A stretch of 64,000 nt of DNA from Cycas panzhihuaensis (lineage: Eukaryota; Cycadophyta): the NCBI GenBank assembly GCA_023213395.1, contig CM041465.1, forward strand, positions 71,245,741 to 71,309,740, in the 5' to 3' direction. Of the stretch, positions 23,896-34,820 are shown piece by piece. Within the stretch, counting starts at the first letter, position 1, and each line of letters begins with the position of its first letter. Under the pieces are notes generated by a model. That model saw only the letters and a list, made by a program, of their open reading frames with translations, did no database searches and was not told the origin of the DNA. The position numbers were made by a program, and so were the translations under genes.

Positions 23896-24232
23896 TGTTA
23901 GAACATAACGTTTAATTTCTAGGTTATATGTTTAATATTTTTATGTTAAGGGTTTTATAGTCATTATTTGATTTAAGTTACAACTTAATATTGTGACTTC
24001 TATGTGTGTGGGGTCATTTGTATACATACATATAGTAACATCCTTATGATATCATCATGTAAAGAGCCATGTATCATCTTATATAATCTTTTTATCTTTA
24101 TAAAGAATGTAACAAACTATTGAGTTACTATATGTATATGCTCAATGCATTATGAGAAAATTGAGAAATATATAGAAGATTTATCATTGTTCATATTGAA
24201 TTTCTAGTATTAAGTGTGCACATAACTTTACA
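23896..24232 (+). repeat. 5' LTR of element C
   Basis: It begins TGTTAGAACATAACG and ends TTTACA just before the primer site. It is the same length as the 3' LTR (337 bp) and nearly collinear with it, with scattered substitutions. Confidence 0.85.
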
Positions 24233-24234
24233 TT

Positions 24235-24251
24235 TGATATTAGAGCCATGG
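24235..24251 (+). promoter_or_regulatory. Primer binding site of element C
   Basis: TGATATTAGAGCCATGG differs by two C/G-to-T/A changes from TGGTATCAGAGCCATGG, the complement of the plant initiator-Met tRNA 3' end. It begins three bases after the LTR. This length of match is typical of copia elements. Confidence 0.8.
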
Positions 24252-24773
24252 TTTTAAGAGGTTGCCATCCTCCCTCTTAGGATGGCACCTCTTAAACCTA
24301 GAATATATATGTTTATCAATAAGCAATTAAAGGTTGAAGAATTTAGGATTAATTCCAAAATTTAATAGCTTATTTTAGAATAATTCTTTGATAGAAATGC
24401 AAAAACCACAGAAAGGAGTTAGTAACTTTTGCATTTGGTTCAATCTTGGAGGGCTCGTCACTTAAGAAGGTTAGTCCTCTTGTTAATGTTGCTTTTAGCT
24501 TCAGTTTCTCTATTTTACTAGAGAGTATTTCGGTCCTCCTTTCCCAAGAAATACTAAAGAAGCAAAACAAGAAATATTAAAGCCTAAACTCTAGGCCAAG
24601 TACCTAATAATGGTATTATACTTATGATTATTAAATCATCTATTAATGAGGTTGTGAAAAGTAAATTTCCTTATTTCCTAATTTCAAATCAAAATATATA
24701 TTGAACATAGAGGAGATAGTGGACATTAGGAATGATAGCATGATACAATGATTGATGGCAAGGACAACACTGA
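24252..24773. other. Element C leader up to the nested insertion
   Basis: There is no retroelement gene. The minus strand is open from 24570 to 24370 with a Lys/Glu-rich, possibly exonic, stretch (S-D-E-P-S-K-I-E-P) that I cannot place. The leader ends at the target site of element D (ACTGA, 24769-24773). Confidence 0.4.
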
Positions 24774-25156
24774 TGTTATATAACTCACCTTGCTAAGTTA
24801 TGTAAAGCACAAATACGTGGAGAGCTACCATAAGGTTAGTTATGGAACTTAGTGCATAGGCTGATAAGCTGACCAATGGTATGCAAGGCTACTATGTTGT
24901 CTAATATAATGTAAGGGTACCTAGGCTACCAATAGGATTACATAGGAAAGACCCTCTTTTATCTATATAAAAGTTGTGGATTGTAAAAGATGGTTCGCTT
25001 AATATTGGTTCTGAAAGAGATTGTACTTGGGTACTTTCATTTAGTGATCAATTAACACTCTTATGCTTTGTGAGACTCTTTTGATAATCTATTTGTCTTT
25101 GTTGGTTTGAATAAAATAGTTATGTATTAGGAGCACCTGTGAGAAGAATCACCCTA
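24774..25156 (+). repeat. 5' LTR of element D
   Basis: It starts TGTTATATAACTCACC and is similar throughout to 31034-31449. A TATA-like CTATATAAAAG lies near 24966. The end is uncertain by several bases. Confidence 0.8.
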
Positions 25157-25158
25157 AG

Positions 25159-25171
25159 TGATATCAGAGCC
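25159..25171 (+). promoter_or_regulatory. Primer binding site of element D
   Basis: TGATATCAGAGCC matches the initiator-Met primer site TGGTATCAGAGCC with one change, just after the 5' LTR. Confidence 0.8.
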
Positions 25172-26491
25172 GTGTTCAAATTGTGGGAAGCTATTCATCT
25201 AGCCAAAAAGAATCAAATTTTTTTTTCTTTGATAAATTGAGTACTCTCTCTACCTAAGTAGAGATTGAGGAAAGACTTTCTCTTAGTACTCTCTCTATGG
25301 AGAATGAGAAATAGAAACAACAAAACCTAAGAGTCACGAGGGAAGGGGAATTTTTTCCCCTAGTTAATACCCAATACTCTATTTTACCTAGAATTCATTT
25401 TTGTTAGTTCAACTCAACTATTTCATTTTTTATACTAGGTCATTAGCCCAAGGGTAGATAACATTGCTCGATAGTTATCCTTTCTCCCTCCTACCTCCCT
25501 TTCCTCAGTAGATAATACCACTTGACGACTACCCAAGTAGTTAAATAGAGACCATGTACTGAGGGTCTTTAAAAATCATAGGGATCTAGCATTCTAGCTA
25601 AGTGCATCGTGGTTTTTTTGCCCATTGTATGAAGGACTGGAGACAACACTCTCGAACTAAACCCTACATAGAACCTGGCTACAAAAGTATACCTCCATGT
25701 ACCTTCAGGTATATAGAAGGACCCTTATAGGTCCCAAACCTTTCCTAGTATAGGTAAACTACTAGTCATTAAAGTCTTATAGTGCAATGGTTAGCAGTTA
25801 GCACTATGAAACTATCTACCCCAAGCTTTTACATCAGAAGTTTATTGGCAAGCCTATAAGACCAAGCACACCTCATCTAGTGATTAGTAGGATATCCTCC
25901 TTCACAGGCTCAATTTCCTAATTAAGATCTCAAGCTATAACATATAAAAAATAAAAAATAAAAAATTCTATTTTTACTTACTATTTAAATTTAAAACATA
26001 TTAGCACAGTTGGACTCACCACCCAAAAAGAAAAAAGAAGAAGAAGAAGAAGGAAGAAAGGGGGAAAAAAAATTCCACTTAGTCAATTTTCATAGTGCAA
26101 GTTCTTAGCTCAAAAAATACCCTTACAACTCATATACTATATTTCAATCAATATGTTATGTTGGTCATTTTGTACTAGGTTAGTTCATGCAAGTATTTTT
26201 CACATTTTTTAGTACCTAGGTCATTGATAGGCCTCACCCCCTCCAACTTACTCTTACATCTCATATACTCCATTTGAACAAGCTTTCCACAGTCATCCAA
26301 GTGAGCCAAATATCTTGCTTATGTAATTTTTAGGGTTAACAGGCTATAGACACCCCACATTCCCCTATTTACCCCTTTCTCTTCCCTATAACAACTCCCT
26401 AGTTCTTACATCTCATTCTTTCTCGATCTTTTCCACTGTGTACATTCCCCCTTCTTTCTATCTATTCCTACATCTTTACACACTTTTTTCC
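25172..26491. other. Element D leader
   Basis: About 1.3 kb without a conserved frame lies between the primer site and gag. It holds a GAA/AAG trinucleotide run near 26030-26055. Nothing else is recognised. Confidence 0.5.
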
Positions 26492-27655
26492 ATGGCTTTT
26501 CCAAGTAACAATGATAAAATTTCTGCACTCGAGACCCAAGTCACCAACTTTTAGGAATAAATCAGGTAAGAGCTAAATAATATACATCAGGAAATTTAAA
26601 ATAAAGTAGTTACTATATAACAGGAAGTTAAAATAAACATGTCAAACCTTGTATCCAAGTCTAATACGAACTAGATAATGCAGTAGATATCCAACATCTC
26701 TGCTCAGTTACTAGGCACCTTTACTTTAGTCAGCCCCACACCATAGCAAATACCGACTTTGCCTCCGCATCAATAGCAGTCGTTTCATCATAAGATCAAC
26801 ATACACATATTTGATCTAGACCTCAATAAGGACAACGCACAAAGTTGGATTAGTAAATTAGAGTCCTATTTTACACTTAATCCAATGTTAACTTATATTT
26901 GCTTCCATCCATTTAGATGGAAAGACACACCATTGGCTTTGATGGTGGTAGAGGAAATACCCTTCTAGTCAGTCTTGGGCCTACTTCTCAACTTATTTTT
27001 TCAAGCAATATGAAGATACCTAGAACCAATCTTTCTTTATCTAACTAACATGATTGAAATAAGTATCTTTGATCGAAGTATATGCTGATGAGTTTCAATA
27101 TCTATGTAATCAGGTTAATCAACAATGCTATAAATAGGTAGAGATAGACACGTGTTTGGGCTCAAAGAGTGCATCCAAATGTGCTTAAAAGTGGTATCCC
27201 CATATGCTCTAAAGGACATAATCAATATGGATAAAATAGTTGAAATAGAATTTGTCTCAGAAAGGCCTCTTCCATTCAAACAGGACTCCACCTCATTTCA
27301 ATGATTCTAATAAGCTAATTATCAATGAGAGACTACTTATCCCCAAAGAATACACCTAGCAGACTACCAGTGATCACACCCATAACTAGAAGACCCACCA
27401 TCTATATCTTTCAAGTACTTCACTAGGGAACCATCCTTAAAATCTATTCACATCACTCTAACAAAGTCACAATACAGTCAAGAAGCCAATCTACATATAC
27501 AATGCTCCAAAAAGTAGACCTTTGTTCATGGCAGAATCTATAAAGTTAGGAAGATGGTGTTTACAATTGATCCTGACCTATCTCTAGAAGTTGAACTTGA
27601 GACCAAGCACAAATATGATGATGAACCCCAAGATCACGAGCTAGCCCCTAATCCC
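26492..27655 (+). pseudogene. gag: Element D gag remnant
   Basis: It opens at ATG 26492 with a helical N-terminus (S-A-L-E-T-Q-V). Later comes a D-L-D-L-N-K-D-N-A-Q-S-W-I-S-K-L motif, typical of chromovirus gag capsid, then E-S-Y-F and frames that decay. Stops, mostly TAG and TAA in place of Gln, are dense. No clear zinc knuckle remains. Confidence 0.65.
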
Positions 27656-28180
27656 AAACATGAATTTTCCTTATCAACCGTTACCTCCACCTTATGTCTT
27701 GAACTACTCTAGGCCAAAGGAACACTTCAAAAAACCCTAATCACCATTTTAATTAACATTGGCATGTCACTAAATTTCATTAATATATCCATCACCTAAC
27801 AACTGAATCTTTATAGAGAACCTAAGAAAGGCTTCGCATACTCCTTACCTGGTCATCACACCCTTCATTTTACAGGAACAATTAAAAACCTGGCTCATAT
27901 ACCCTTATTTATGATTTTTATGCCTTATCCATAGGTGGGTCAGATGTAATTCTCAATGTACAATGGCTCTAAACACTAGGAACCTATAACACCAATAACT
28001 CACCCACATCCCTATTTATTATGATTAAAGATCACATGGGTTACTTATATAAAATTTATAAGATGTAAGCCCCTCCTAACAAAGTAATCTCACCCACCGG
28101 AATGCACCAACAACTCAATGGCAATATATAGTATACCATTCATCTCAACCATATCCAGGCCCCTTCAAACATTCACCCTA
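27656..28180 (+). pseudogene. Element D protease remnant, catalytic Asp lost
   Basis: The motif I-L-I-N-I-G-M-S-L-N-F-I at about 27746-27781 aligns with I-L-I-D-S-G-A-S-H-N-F-I of the family. The catalytic Asp codon is AAT/AAC-like Asn at 27755-27757. Downstream a protease C-terminal G-S-D-V-I-L-like stretch appears near 27940. It would process Gag-Pol if active. Confidence 0.6.
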
Positions 28181-29520
28181 ACATCCAGCAAGTATTAGAT
28201 CAATATCAATCAGTATTTGCTCTATTACCTGCTAGTCTCCCACCTGATTGAGATTGTTACCATACTATTAAGTTATAAAATTTACATGACTCGATTGGTC
28301 TTCAACCATATAAGAACTCATACTTCCAAAAAAATGAAATCAAAAAAATCACCAAAGAATTAATGGACATGGGCATCATTCATCCTAATAAGAGCTCGTA
28401 TGTTACACCTATCATTCTGGTTTACAAAAAGGATGGCTCTTTCTGACTTTGTGTCAATTATGGCATGTTAAATAAAATCACCATAAAAAACAAGTTCCCT
28501 ATGCCATAAATCTATGGCATGCTAAATGAGATCTATAGTGTAGTAGTTTTTACCAAACTCAATCTATAGTCAGGATATTACCAAATCCCCATCTTACTAG
28601 AGGATCAATATAAAATGGCTTTCTGAACCCATAATGGCCACTTTGAGTTCCAAGTCATACCCTTTGGCCTATGTAATACTCTAGCTACCTTTTAAGCCCT
28701 CTTAAACAAAATACTTTTCTCATACCTAAAAAATTTTGTCATCGTCTTCTTTGATAATATTTTTATCTATAGCTCAAACATGCCTACTTACATCTCACAT
28801 TTAAAACTAGTTCTTTAAATCCTGGCTAAGAATAAGTTATATGTGAAACTCTCTAAATGTGAGTTTAGGAAATCTAAACTATAATACCCTAGTCACATTA
28901 TATTATTCGCAAAGGTTTTAGTGGATTTTGATAAAATTTCAATCATCACCAATTAGCCAACCCCTAAAACCCTTGCCCAATTGTGGGCCTTCTTAGGGCT
29001 TACTGAATTTTATCGTCAATGTGTTCAAAATTATAACACCTTAACTACCCCTTTAACCCACCTACTTAGGAAATTTTCCTTTCAATGGTCTCCCTTAGCC
29101 AATGAGGCCTTCCTCCATCTAAAGGAGGTAATGGCAACCACTCTGGTTTTAGCCTCACCTGACTTTACTTAGCTATTCCAACTGGAATGTGATACCTCTA
29201 GGTTCAGACTAGGTGCAGTCTATAAAACTTCCACCCCATTACTTTTGAAAGTTTAATACTCAAGGAGCATGAATGTAGATTGTCTACCTATAAAAAAAAA
29301 ATGTGGGTCATCCTTCACATTATTAATAAATGGCAATAGTATCTACTTAGTTCTAAACTTATTATCCTCATTGATCATCTTAGCCTTTGTCGCTTACTAG
29401 ACCAACCAGTCCTCTTGAATGAGTAAGCTAAATGGGTCAACCACCTTCAAGTTTTTGACTTTACAATCATATACAAAAAGGGAAAAGATAACAATGTGGC
29501 AGATGTCATCTCCTAAATAC
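28181..29520 (+). pseudogene. Element D reverse transcriptase and RNase H remnant
   Basis: RT motifs seen include P-I-I-L-V-x-K-K-D-G-S, L-N-K-I-T-I-K-N and F-E-F-x-V-x-P-F-G-L-C-N. The active site reads F-F-D-N (28747-28758) in place of Y-L-D-D, so one catalytic Asp is lost. The stretch 28981-29172 is open and reads F-L-G-L-T-E-F-Y-R. RNase H follows: C-D-T-S near 29190, I-D-H near 29372 and V-A-D-V near 29500. Many Trp and Gln positions are now stop codons. Confidence 0.75.
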
Positions 29521-30850
29521 CCTCCCCTGCGCTTGACGATAATGCCTTTTACACTGAGAACCCCATCATTCATGCCATCTCTTCCCTGTAACTGATGTAG
29601 ATACAAGACTTAGCTGTGGCTAACAAATCCCAACCAGACTTTTCACATTAGGTTGATAAGGACCATACTCATAAGGATTGGTCCATCCATAACAATTTTC
29701 TTTTATACTAAAACTACATATTTATACACTCCTACTCAACTTTCATTCCTTAGATTTTATCAAAATATCATTATTTCCCCCTTGCTGGCTATTCTAGTTT
29801 CGATAAAACTTATCATAGGATACGATCTTACTTCTTTTATCCAAAAATGAAATCCACCATCCTTACATTTATCTTTTAATACGACACATGCCAGCATAAC
29901 AAAGCTGACATAAAACCCTAATTGGATCTCCTTCAACATTTACACATCCCCCAAGGTAAATGGAAGGATATTGCCATTGGTTTTATAATAGGCCTACTAT
30001 TATTTACCAGGTATGACTCTATTTTAGTAGTCATAGATAGGTTGACAAAATACATCTACTTCCTACCTATACACACAACATATAAGGCATTATGAATCGT
30101 TGGCATTTACCTCTAAACAATATTCCACTTATATGGTTTCCCATCTACTATTATGTGTGATCGAGATCCTAAATTCACTAGCTCCTTCTAGTAGGAGCTA
30201 TTTTGTGCCTTAGGAATATTGTCTAATATGAGCTCAATATACTATCTACAGATTGATGGCTAATCAGAGGTCCTTGATAAAACTCTAGAGACTTACTTAT
30301 ACTACTTTGCATCTAACCATCAGTCTAAATGGACAGCATGGCCAGCCTTGGCCGAGTATTGGTAGAACTCCTCACATCATTCAACCATTGGAATGTCCCC
30401 ATTTTTGGCTCTCTATGGATATCCCCCACCTTCCTATCATACCTTGGCCACTAACCTCCACATTCTAGTAGTACAACAAAAATTATAGTACATGGGCCAA
30501 CTTCTCCATGCCCTCAAACAAAATATATCCATGGCCCAAAATTGGATAAAACAATTAGAAGACTACCAGCATTTTGATTGCTCCTTTAACATTGGTGATC
30601 TTGTATTCCTTTATCTACAACCTTATAAGCAACAATCTCTCTACCACCATAAGAACCACAAACTTAGCCCTTGATATTATGGCCCCTAAAAAGTCCTTAA
30701 ATATATTAGTAAAGTTGCATATGCCTTTGACCTTCCCCCCACCATCAGCATCCATAATGTTTTTTATATTACCTATCTCTAAAAGTATCTAAGTAAAACC
30801 CATGTCCCCCAGACAACCCTACCAATTTTAAATAAAGAGCAATCCCTGAC
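29521..30850 (+). pseudogene. Element D integrase remnant
   Basis: The core region has D-R-L-T-K-Y, M-C-D-R-D-P-K-F-T-S and D-G-x-S-E-V-L. The first catalytic Asp is changed to Gly (29979-29981, A-I-G-F against M-D-F). The second Asp (30159-30161) and the Glu (30267-30269) remain. The C-terminal part includes F-N-I-G-D-L-V-F-L near 30590. Confidence 0.72.
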
Positions 30851-31022
30851 CGTACCTCTAGAATATATACTAGCTAATAGATAATATCATCTCTAGAATT
30901 AGTCAATTTTAAAATATTTAATATAGTCGGCAGGTTGTACCTTTGACAAAGCAACTTAGGAATCCAATGATTTTATCAAAAAGCACCTGCACCTCACATG
31001 TCTTAAGGACTCAACATTTTAG
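30851..31022 (+). pseudogene. Element D chromodomain-like tail
   Basis: The tail begins V-P-L-E-Y-I-L near 30852 and goes on with a Y-L-I-x-S-A-G-C-T-F-D-x-A-T segment. This aligns with the chromodomain positions x-I-L, V-K-W-K-G and A-T-W-E of Tekay-type chromoviruses. It ends in a TAG at 31020-31022, next to the polypurine tract. Such domains steer integration to heterochromatin; the aromatic residues here are partly lost. Confidence 0.5.
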
Positions 31023-31031
31023 GGAAGGGGA
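31021..31031 (+). promoter_or_regulatory. Polypurine tract of element D
   Basis: AGGGAAGGGGA stands two bases before the TGTTACATAACTC start of the 3' LTR. Confidence 0.8.
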
Positions 31032-31033
31032 CA

Positions 31034-31449
31034 TGTTACATAACTCATCTTGCTAAGTTATGTAAAGTAGTAATATGCACAGAGCTACCATAAGGTTAAG
31101 TGATAAGGTTAGTTATAGAACTTGGCACACTGGTCGATAAGCTGGACAATGGTATACAAGGCCACTATGTTATCTAATAGAATGTAAGGTCACTTGGGCC
31201 ACTAATAGGATTGCATGGAAAAGACCATCTTTTGTCTATATGAGGGTTGTGGATTGTAAAAGATGGTTAACTTGATATTACTTCTAAAAAATATTATACT
31301 TGGATACTTTTATTTGGTGATCAATTGGTACTCTTATGCTTTGTTAGACTCTTTTGATAATTTATTTGTCTTTATTAGTTTAAATAAAGTAGTTGTGCAT
31401 TACTATTCTTCTACTATACCAAGGAGTACCTGCAAGAAGAATCATCTTA
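31034..31449 (+). repeat. 3' LTR of element D
   Basis: It is collinear with 24774-25156 but longer by small insertions (for example near 31110 and 31410). Confidence 0.8.
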
Positions 31450-31642
31450 ACTAATTCCCTGAATAAAACAAAGAAAATCAAAAGTTATAGCAATGATCTG
31501 TGTCTTAAATTTATAGGTTTGTGAGGGGCATTATATCCTATTAATGTCAGGGATAAAATCAGTCACCAACTTTCATTTTTATAAATAAATTTAGCGATGG
31601 AGTCACTCGTGAGAGACTCGAACCTACAATATAGGCCATGGA

Positions 31643-31951
31643 GTGCAACTACATTTTATATTATTATTCTCTAATGGCCTCAATCTAGATTGCACTTCTA
31701 TCGAATTAAATGATAAGGAGAGATCAAGTATTTCTGCTTATGATTTGGTTATTCCCCTTATAACATCTATAAGAGATCCTGGCATAATACCTTGTAACAC
31801 ACGCCCTCCTAAAGTAGAAGATAAATATGTTGTCGCTACTTCACATCTTAAGCCAAGAGATGGGCAAATATTAGGGTTGTGTTTACCTTACACAAAAGAT
31901 GTAATACTAATAGTGCTTGCAACTATAAATTCACTACGTAAATGGCTTTAG
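31643..31951 (+). pseudogene. Exon-like fragment of unknown host gene in element C
   Basis: A 102-codon open frame has normal amino-acid composition, unlike its surroundings. It includes E-L-N-D-K-E-R-S, R-D-P-G-I-I-P-C-N-T-R-P-P-K and Y-V-V-A-T-S-H-L-K-P-R-D-G-Q. A GTAAAT donor-like site lies at its end, next to S-L-R. I do not recognise the protein. It is not a retroelement domain. It could be part of a transduced gene together with the SEC24-like and RRM pieces downstream. Confidence 0.4.
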
Positions 31952-32093
31952 ACGAGGGTATGATTGATTTGTCCCATGATAATTCTGCTCGAACCCTAGA
32001 GTCTGCGATCAGTTTAGAGACCTGACCAGATAAAAGGAATATATAGTTCGAGTTCTAATGCCAACCTTTTCTCTTTTTATAGATTCCATATAA

Positions 32094-32276
32094 ATGAGAG
32101 CAACTGTAATAGCATGTAGTGCTATTCAACATATAATAGAAGAGCTGCCTGAAAGCCCTCAAACTAAGGTAGGAATAACAACATTTGACTCTATTATTCC
32201 TCTTTGGTTACTTTCTTCAATAAGGTACTGTAAATTCTATTTAGATTTTCTTATTATAGTCCCTTTAGTGTATTAG
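32094..32276 (+). pseudogene. SEC24-like exon fragment captured in element C
   Basis: The frame reads A-C-S-A-I-Q-H-I-I-E-E-L-P, then T-K-V-G-I-T-T-F-D-S. This matches the trunk-domain entry of plant SEC24 COPII coat proteins, where A-C-S-A-I-Q and V-G-I-x-T-F-D-S are conserved. SEC24 selects cargo at ER exit sites. Just upstream, TTTTTATAG (about 32073-32081) looks like a 3' splice site. An ATAAG-GTACTG donor-like junction lies near 32220-32230. Only one exon or so is present, so no function is expected. Assignment is by motif memory. Confidence 0.5.
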
Positions 32277-32583
32277 TATATAATATTAGCCAAGGGGTAT
32301 GGAGTAAGATACAGATGATATTACAAGGATAATTGGTGGTAGTACTTATGAAAATTATTTGTGATTTCAATGTGCAAAGCCTACATATCATAAAATTGAA
32401 AGGAATGTTTTATTACAGAGATAGAGACAACAACATAGGAGAGGTTGAAGGCCATTGATAGGCCTCTATTTGAAGATATATAAAATTTGTTCACAAATTA
32501 GAATTGCATCTGTAGTCCTCTAGTCTAGTTATATAGGTAGTTTGAGCATTGTTATTAGCCTTAAAAGGGATATTGCAAGCTAG

Positions 32584-32733
32584 GATCCTGCTCATCAGAA
32601 GTTGTTTATGGACTGAATTGGGAAACTTCTTCACAATCTCTGCGTGAAACATTTGAACAGTATGGGGATATTAAAGAAGGTGTTATTATTATCGGCTACT
32701 CAAATTACAACTATAACACCACCACAATATGTA
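32584..32733 (+). pseudogene. RRM (UBA2/hnRNP-like) fragment captured in element C
   Basis: D-P-A-H-Q-K-L-F, then after a frame change near 32610 G-L-N-W-E-T-S-S-Q-S-L-R and F-E-Q-Y-G-D-I, match the first half of an RNA recognition motif in plant UBA2-type proteins. RNP2 is present in part; RNP1 is not seen. UBA2 proteins bind RNA in the nucleus. A Tyr/Gly/Asn-containing open stretch at 33079-33276 (N-Y-G-N-G-G-I) could be the C-terminal part of the same gene, which is a guess. Confidence 0.5.
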
Positions 32734-32839
32734 AACCTCTCAGATAGGTCTATTAAATCTCATGAACTGGGTTTTACTAGAGATCTTCTAACATTTTTTT
32801 GTTCCATATTTGATCTTGTTACTATAAATCTACATTAAT

Positions 32840-33865
32840 ATCAATTTTATTAACATTCTGAAATAAGTAGCTTCCTTTGTATGCAACAGTGGCAGATAAC
32901 ATTTGTCATATTTAATTATAGCAAGCATTCTATTATTTGTTTCTAGGGTTACAAATTTTGTGAGGAATTCACATGATTTACTTACCTAGTTTTCTAACAT
33001 TACTTGGGTTTTGCCATGGATGCTAAGGCTGCAAAAGAGGAGAGATCTTTTTTTTAATGAAGATTTTTAGCCATTATCATGGTTAACTATGGCAATGGAG
33101 GCATAGCTAGTAGTTTGATTTATGGCATTAATGGCTACCTATTGAGGAGCAGTTTTATAGTAGCATTTCAAATTTGCATATTTTTGGATAGCTACATCAG
33201 GACCTTGCATTCCCTCCTATATTTATATAAGAAATTACAGATTATTGTTACTATTACAGTAGCTATATTTGTTTGATTTGTAGTATTGTAGATATATTTT
33301 CTGTGCTACATTTTTATCTTAGCATATACTAGATATTATTGTCATGTTTTTGGGTTTAAAGGCATAATAAATTTGACCTCCTTATTACCCTTTATTATGA
33401 TGTTTATTGTGTTGGAGGCACAATTAATTTACCCTCCATATCACCATTAATGGTGTCTTTTTTCTTTTTGTGGAAGATGGAATAAATTCCACTTCCTTCA
33501 TGTGTTGATTTTGTAATTAGTATTCTACTCAATGAGTGTACCAATGGTTACATACTTTTTCTTAGCATGTAGTAATATAGATTACTTATATTTGACAGAA
33601 TGTCCAGGTCTATAGTATTCTTCTGCTTAGGTAGTTTGGTGTGCTCCTAAAATATAGGTCAGATTGAGATTTACTTCATGCTAATGAACCATGTACACAA
33701 AGACATTACCTAGACAACTGGTAGACATAACAGATAGTCACCCATGTGATCCAACGAATGGTAATTTTTTTATATAGACATTAGCGATTTATTTAGTGAA
33801 ACAGATTAATAGTCAACAGAAATTATTTATACAACCTTTTAGTGCAAACATTAAACATTATGTTG
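32840..33865. other. Rest of element C interior
   Basis: The stretch is AT-rich, with no retroelement motif. The open frame 33079-33276 has a Tyr/Gly/Asn-rich start and then becomes hydrophobic. No other feature is seen up to the polypurine tract. Confidence 0.4.
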
Positions 33866-33884
33866 GGGGGGAGGCAGGGGGGGG
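33864..33884 (+). promoter_or_regulatory. Polypurine tract of element C
   Basis: A long G-rich tract (GGGGGGGAGGC then eight G) ends one base before TGTTAGAAC of the 3' LTR. The G runs are unusually long and could fold as a G-quadruplex. Confidence 0.75.
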
Positions 33885-33885
33885 T

Positions 33886-34222
33886 TGTTAGAACATAATG
33901 TTTAATTTCTAGGTTATAAGTTTAATGTTTTTATGTTAAGGGTTCTATAGTCATTGTTTAAGTTAAGTTACAACTTAATGTTGTGACTTTTGTGTGTGTA
34001 GGGTCATTTATGCACACACATATTGTAACATGCTTATGACATCATCATGTAAAGAGCCATGTATCATCTTGCATGACCTTTCTATCTTTGTAACGAATGT
34101 AATAAACTATTGAGTTACTATATGTACACACTTAATGCATTATGAGAAAAATGAGAAATATATAAAAGATTTATCATTGTTCATCTTGGGTTTCTTATAT
34201 TGAGTGTATGGATAATTTTATA
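33886..34222 (+). repeat. 3' LTR of element C
   Basis: It is 337 bp, as is the 5' LTR, starting TGTTAGAACATAATG and ending TTTTATA, where the 5' copy ends TTTACA. The last CA has become TA. AATAAA-like signals are near 34090. Confidence 0.85.
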
Positions 34223-34820
34223 GTATGATTATCATAATAAATCGCTATAGATTCATTATAATTTTTATGCAGATCTCGTAGTATCTTTCTTAGGTAAATT
34301 ATTTCATGAACCTTTTGCTTCAACTTCATTATTTTATATCACTCAAAATATTATAATTCTCTTATCAAAATTTGTATTAAGAATATCACCTGGATAGGGC
34401 TCAATTTCAATCTATTTAACTTTATCACACAAATCTTTGTCATCATTTGAATAACTAGAATCATCTTTTGAAACTTGTATACTTAAACTTGAATCAACAT
34501 TCTAAATTAGAACATCACTAGAACTTAAATCATCAGTAACATCAACAGATAAAAGTAAATTTAATTCATTTTCAACCTTAAATTTAATCTTTTTAAAAGT
34601 AATAGGAACATCTATAGAAATAAGTAAAGAAACTTTAACATCTTGAATTACTTAATCATAATTACCAATAGGTTCTTCAAAAACAACAAGTTCATCACAC
34701 TCAATATACATGACACTAGTAGTCTTATCAGAAGGTTTAGTAATACATTCAACAGAAGTAGATTCATCAATAATGTTATCAACTGTATTCCCTTAGCATA
34801 TATTGTCATCATCTCCCTAA
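34223..34820 (-). pseudogene. Acidic coding-like remnant, unrecognised
   Basis: On the minus strand one frame from about 34800 down to 34300 has few stops. It is rich in Asp, Ser, Val and Ile (D-E-S-T-S-V-E-C, E-E-P-I-G-N-Y-D, then S-K-D-D-S-S-Y-S-N-D-D-K-D). It is cut by the edge of the Tat-B LTR at 34821. I do not recognise it. It could be an acidic linker of an old gag-like ORF or a host gene piece. Confidence 0.35.

Larger units (their letters stand above)
24774..31449 (+). mobile_element. Element D: Tekay-like Ty3/gypsy chromovirus nested in C
   Basis: LTRs at 24774-25156 and 31034-31449 enclose gag, protease, RT, RNase H, integrase and a C-terminal chromodomain-like tail, in gypsy order on the + strand. 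Flanks ACTGA (24769-24773) and ACTAA (31450-31454) give a target duplication with one change. Every domain carries stops or lost catalytic residues, so the copy is dead. It splits element C. Confidence 0.82.
23896..34222 (+). mobile_element. Element C: non-autonomous copia-like element carrying host gene pieces
   Basis: Two 337-bp LTRs (23896-24232 and 33886-34222) flank a primer site and a polypurine tract. The 5-bp flanks are GTATA on the left (23891-23895) and GTATG on the right (34223-34227), a target duplication with one change. Without the nested element D, the interior is about 3 kb. It contains no gag, protease, integrase or RT that I can find. It does contain short stretches resembling host proteins, one of which has plausible splice sites. 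Confidence 0.75.

Noticed and set aside
26030-26055. AAG repeat as a gene or array
   Set aside because: It is a short simple repeat in the leader of element D.
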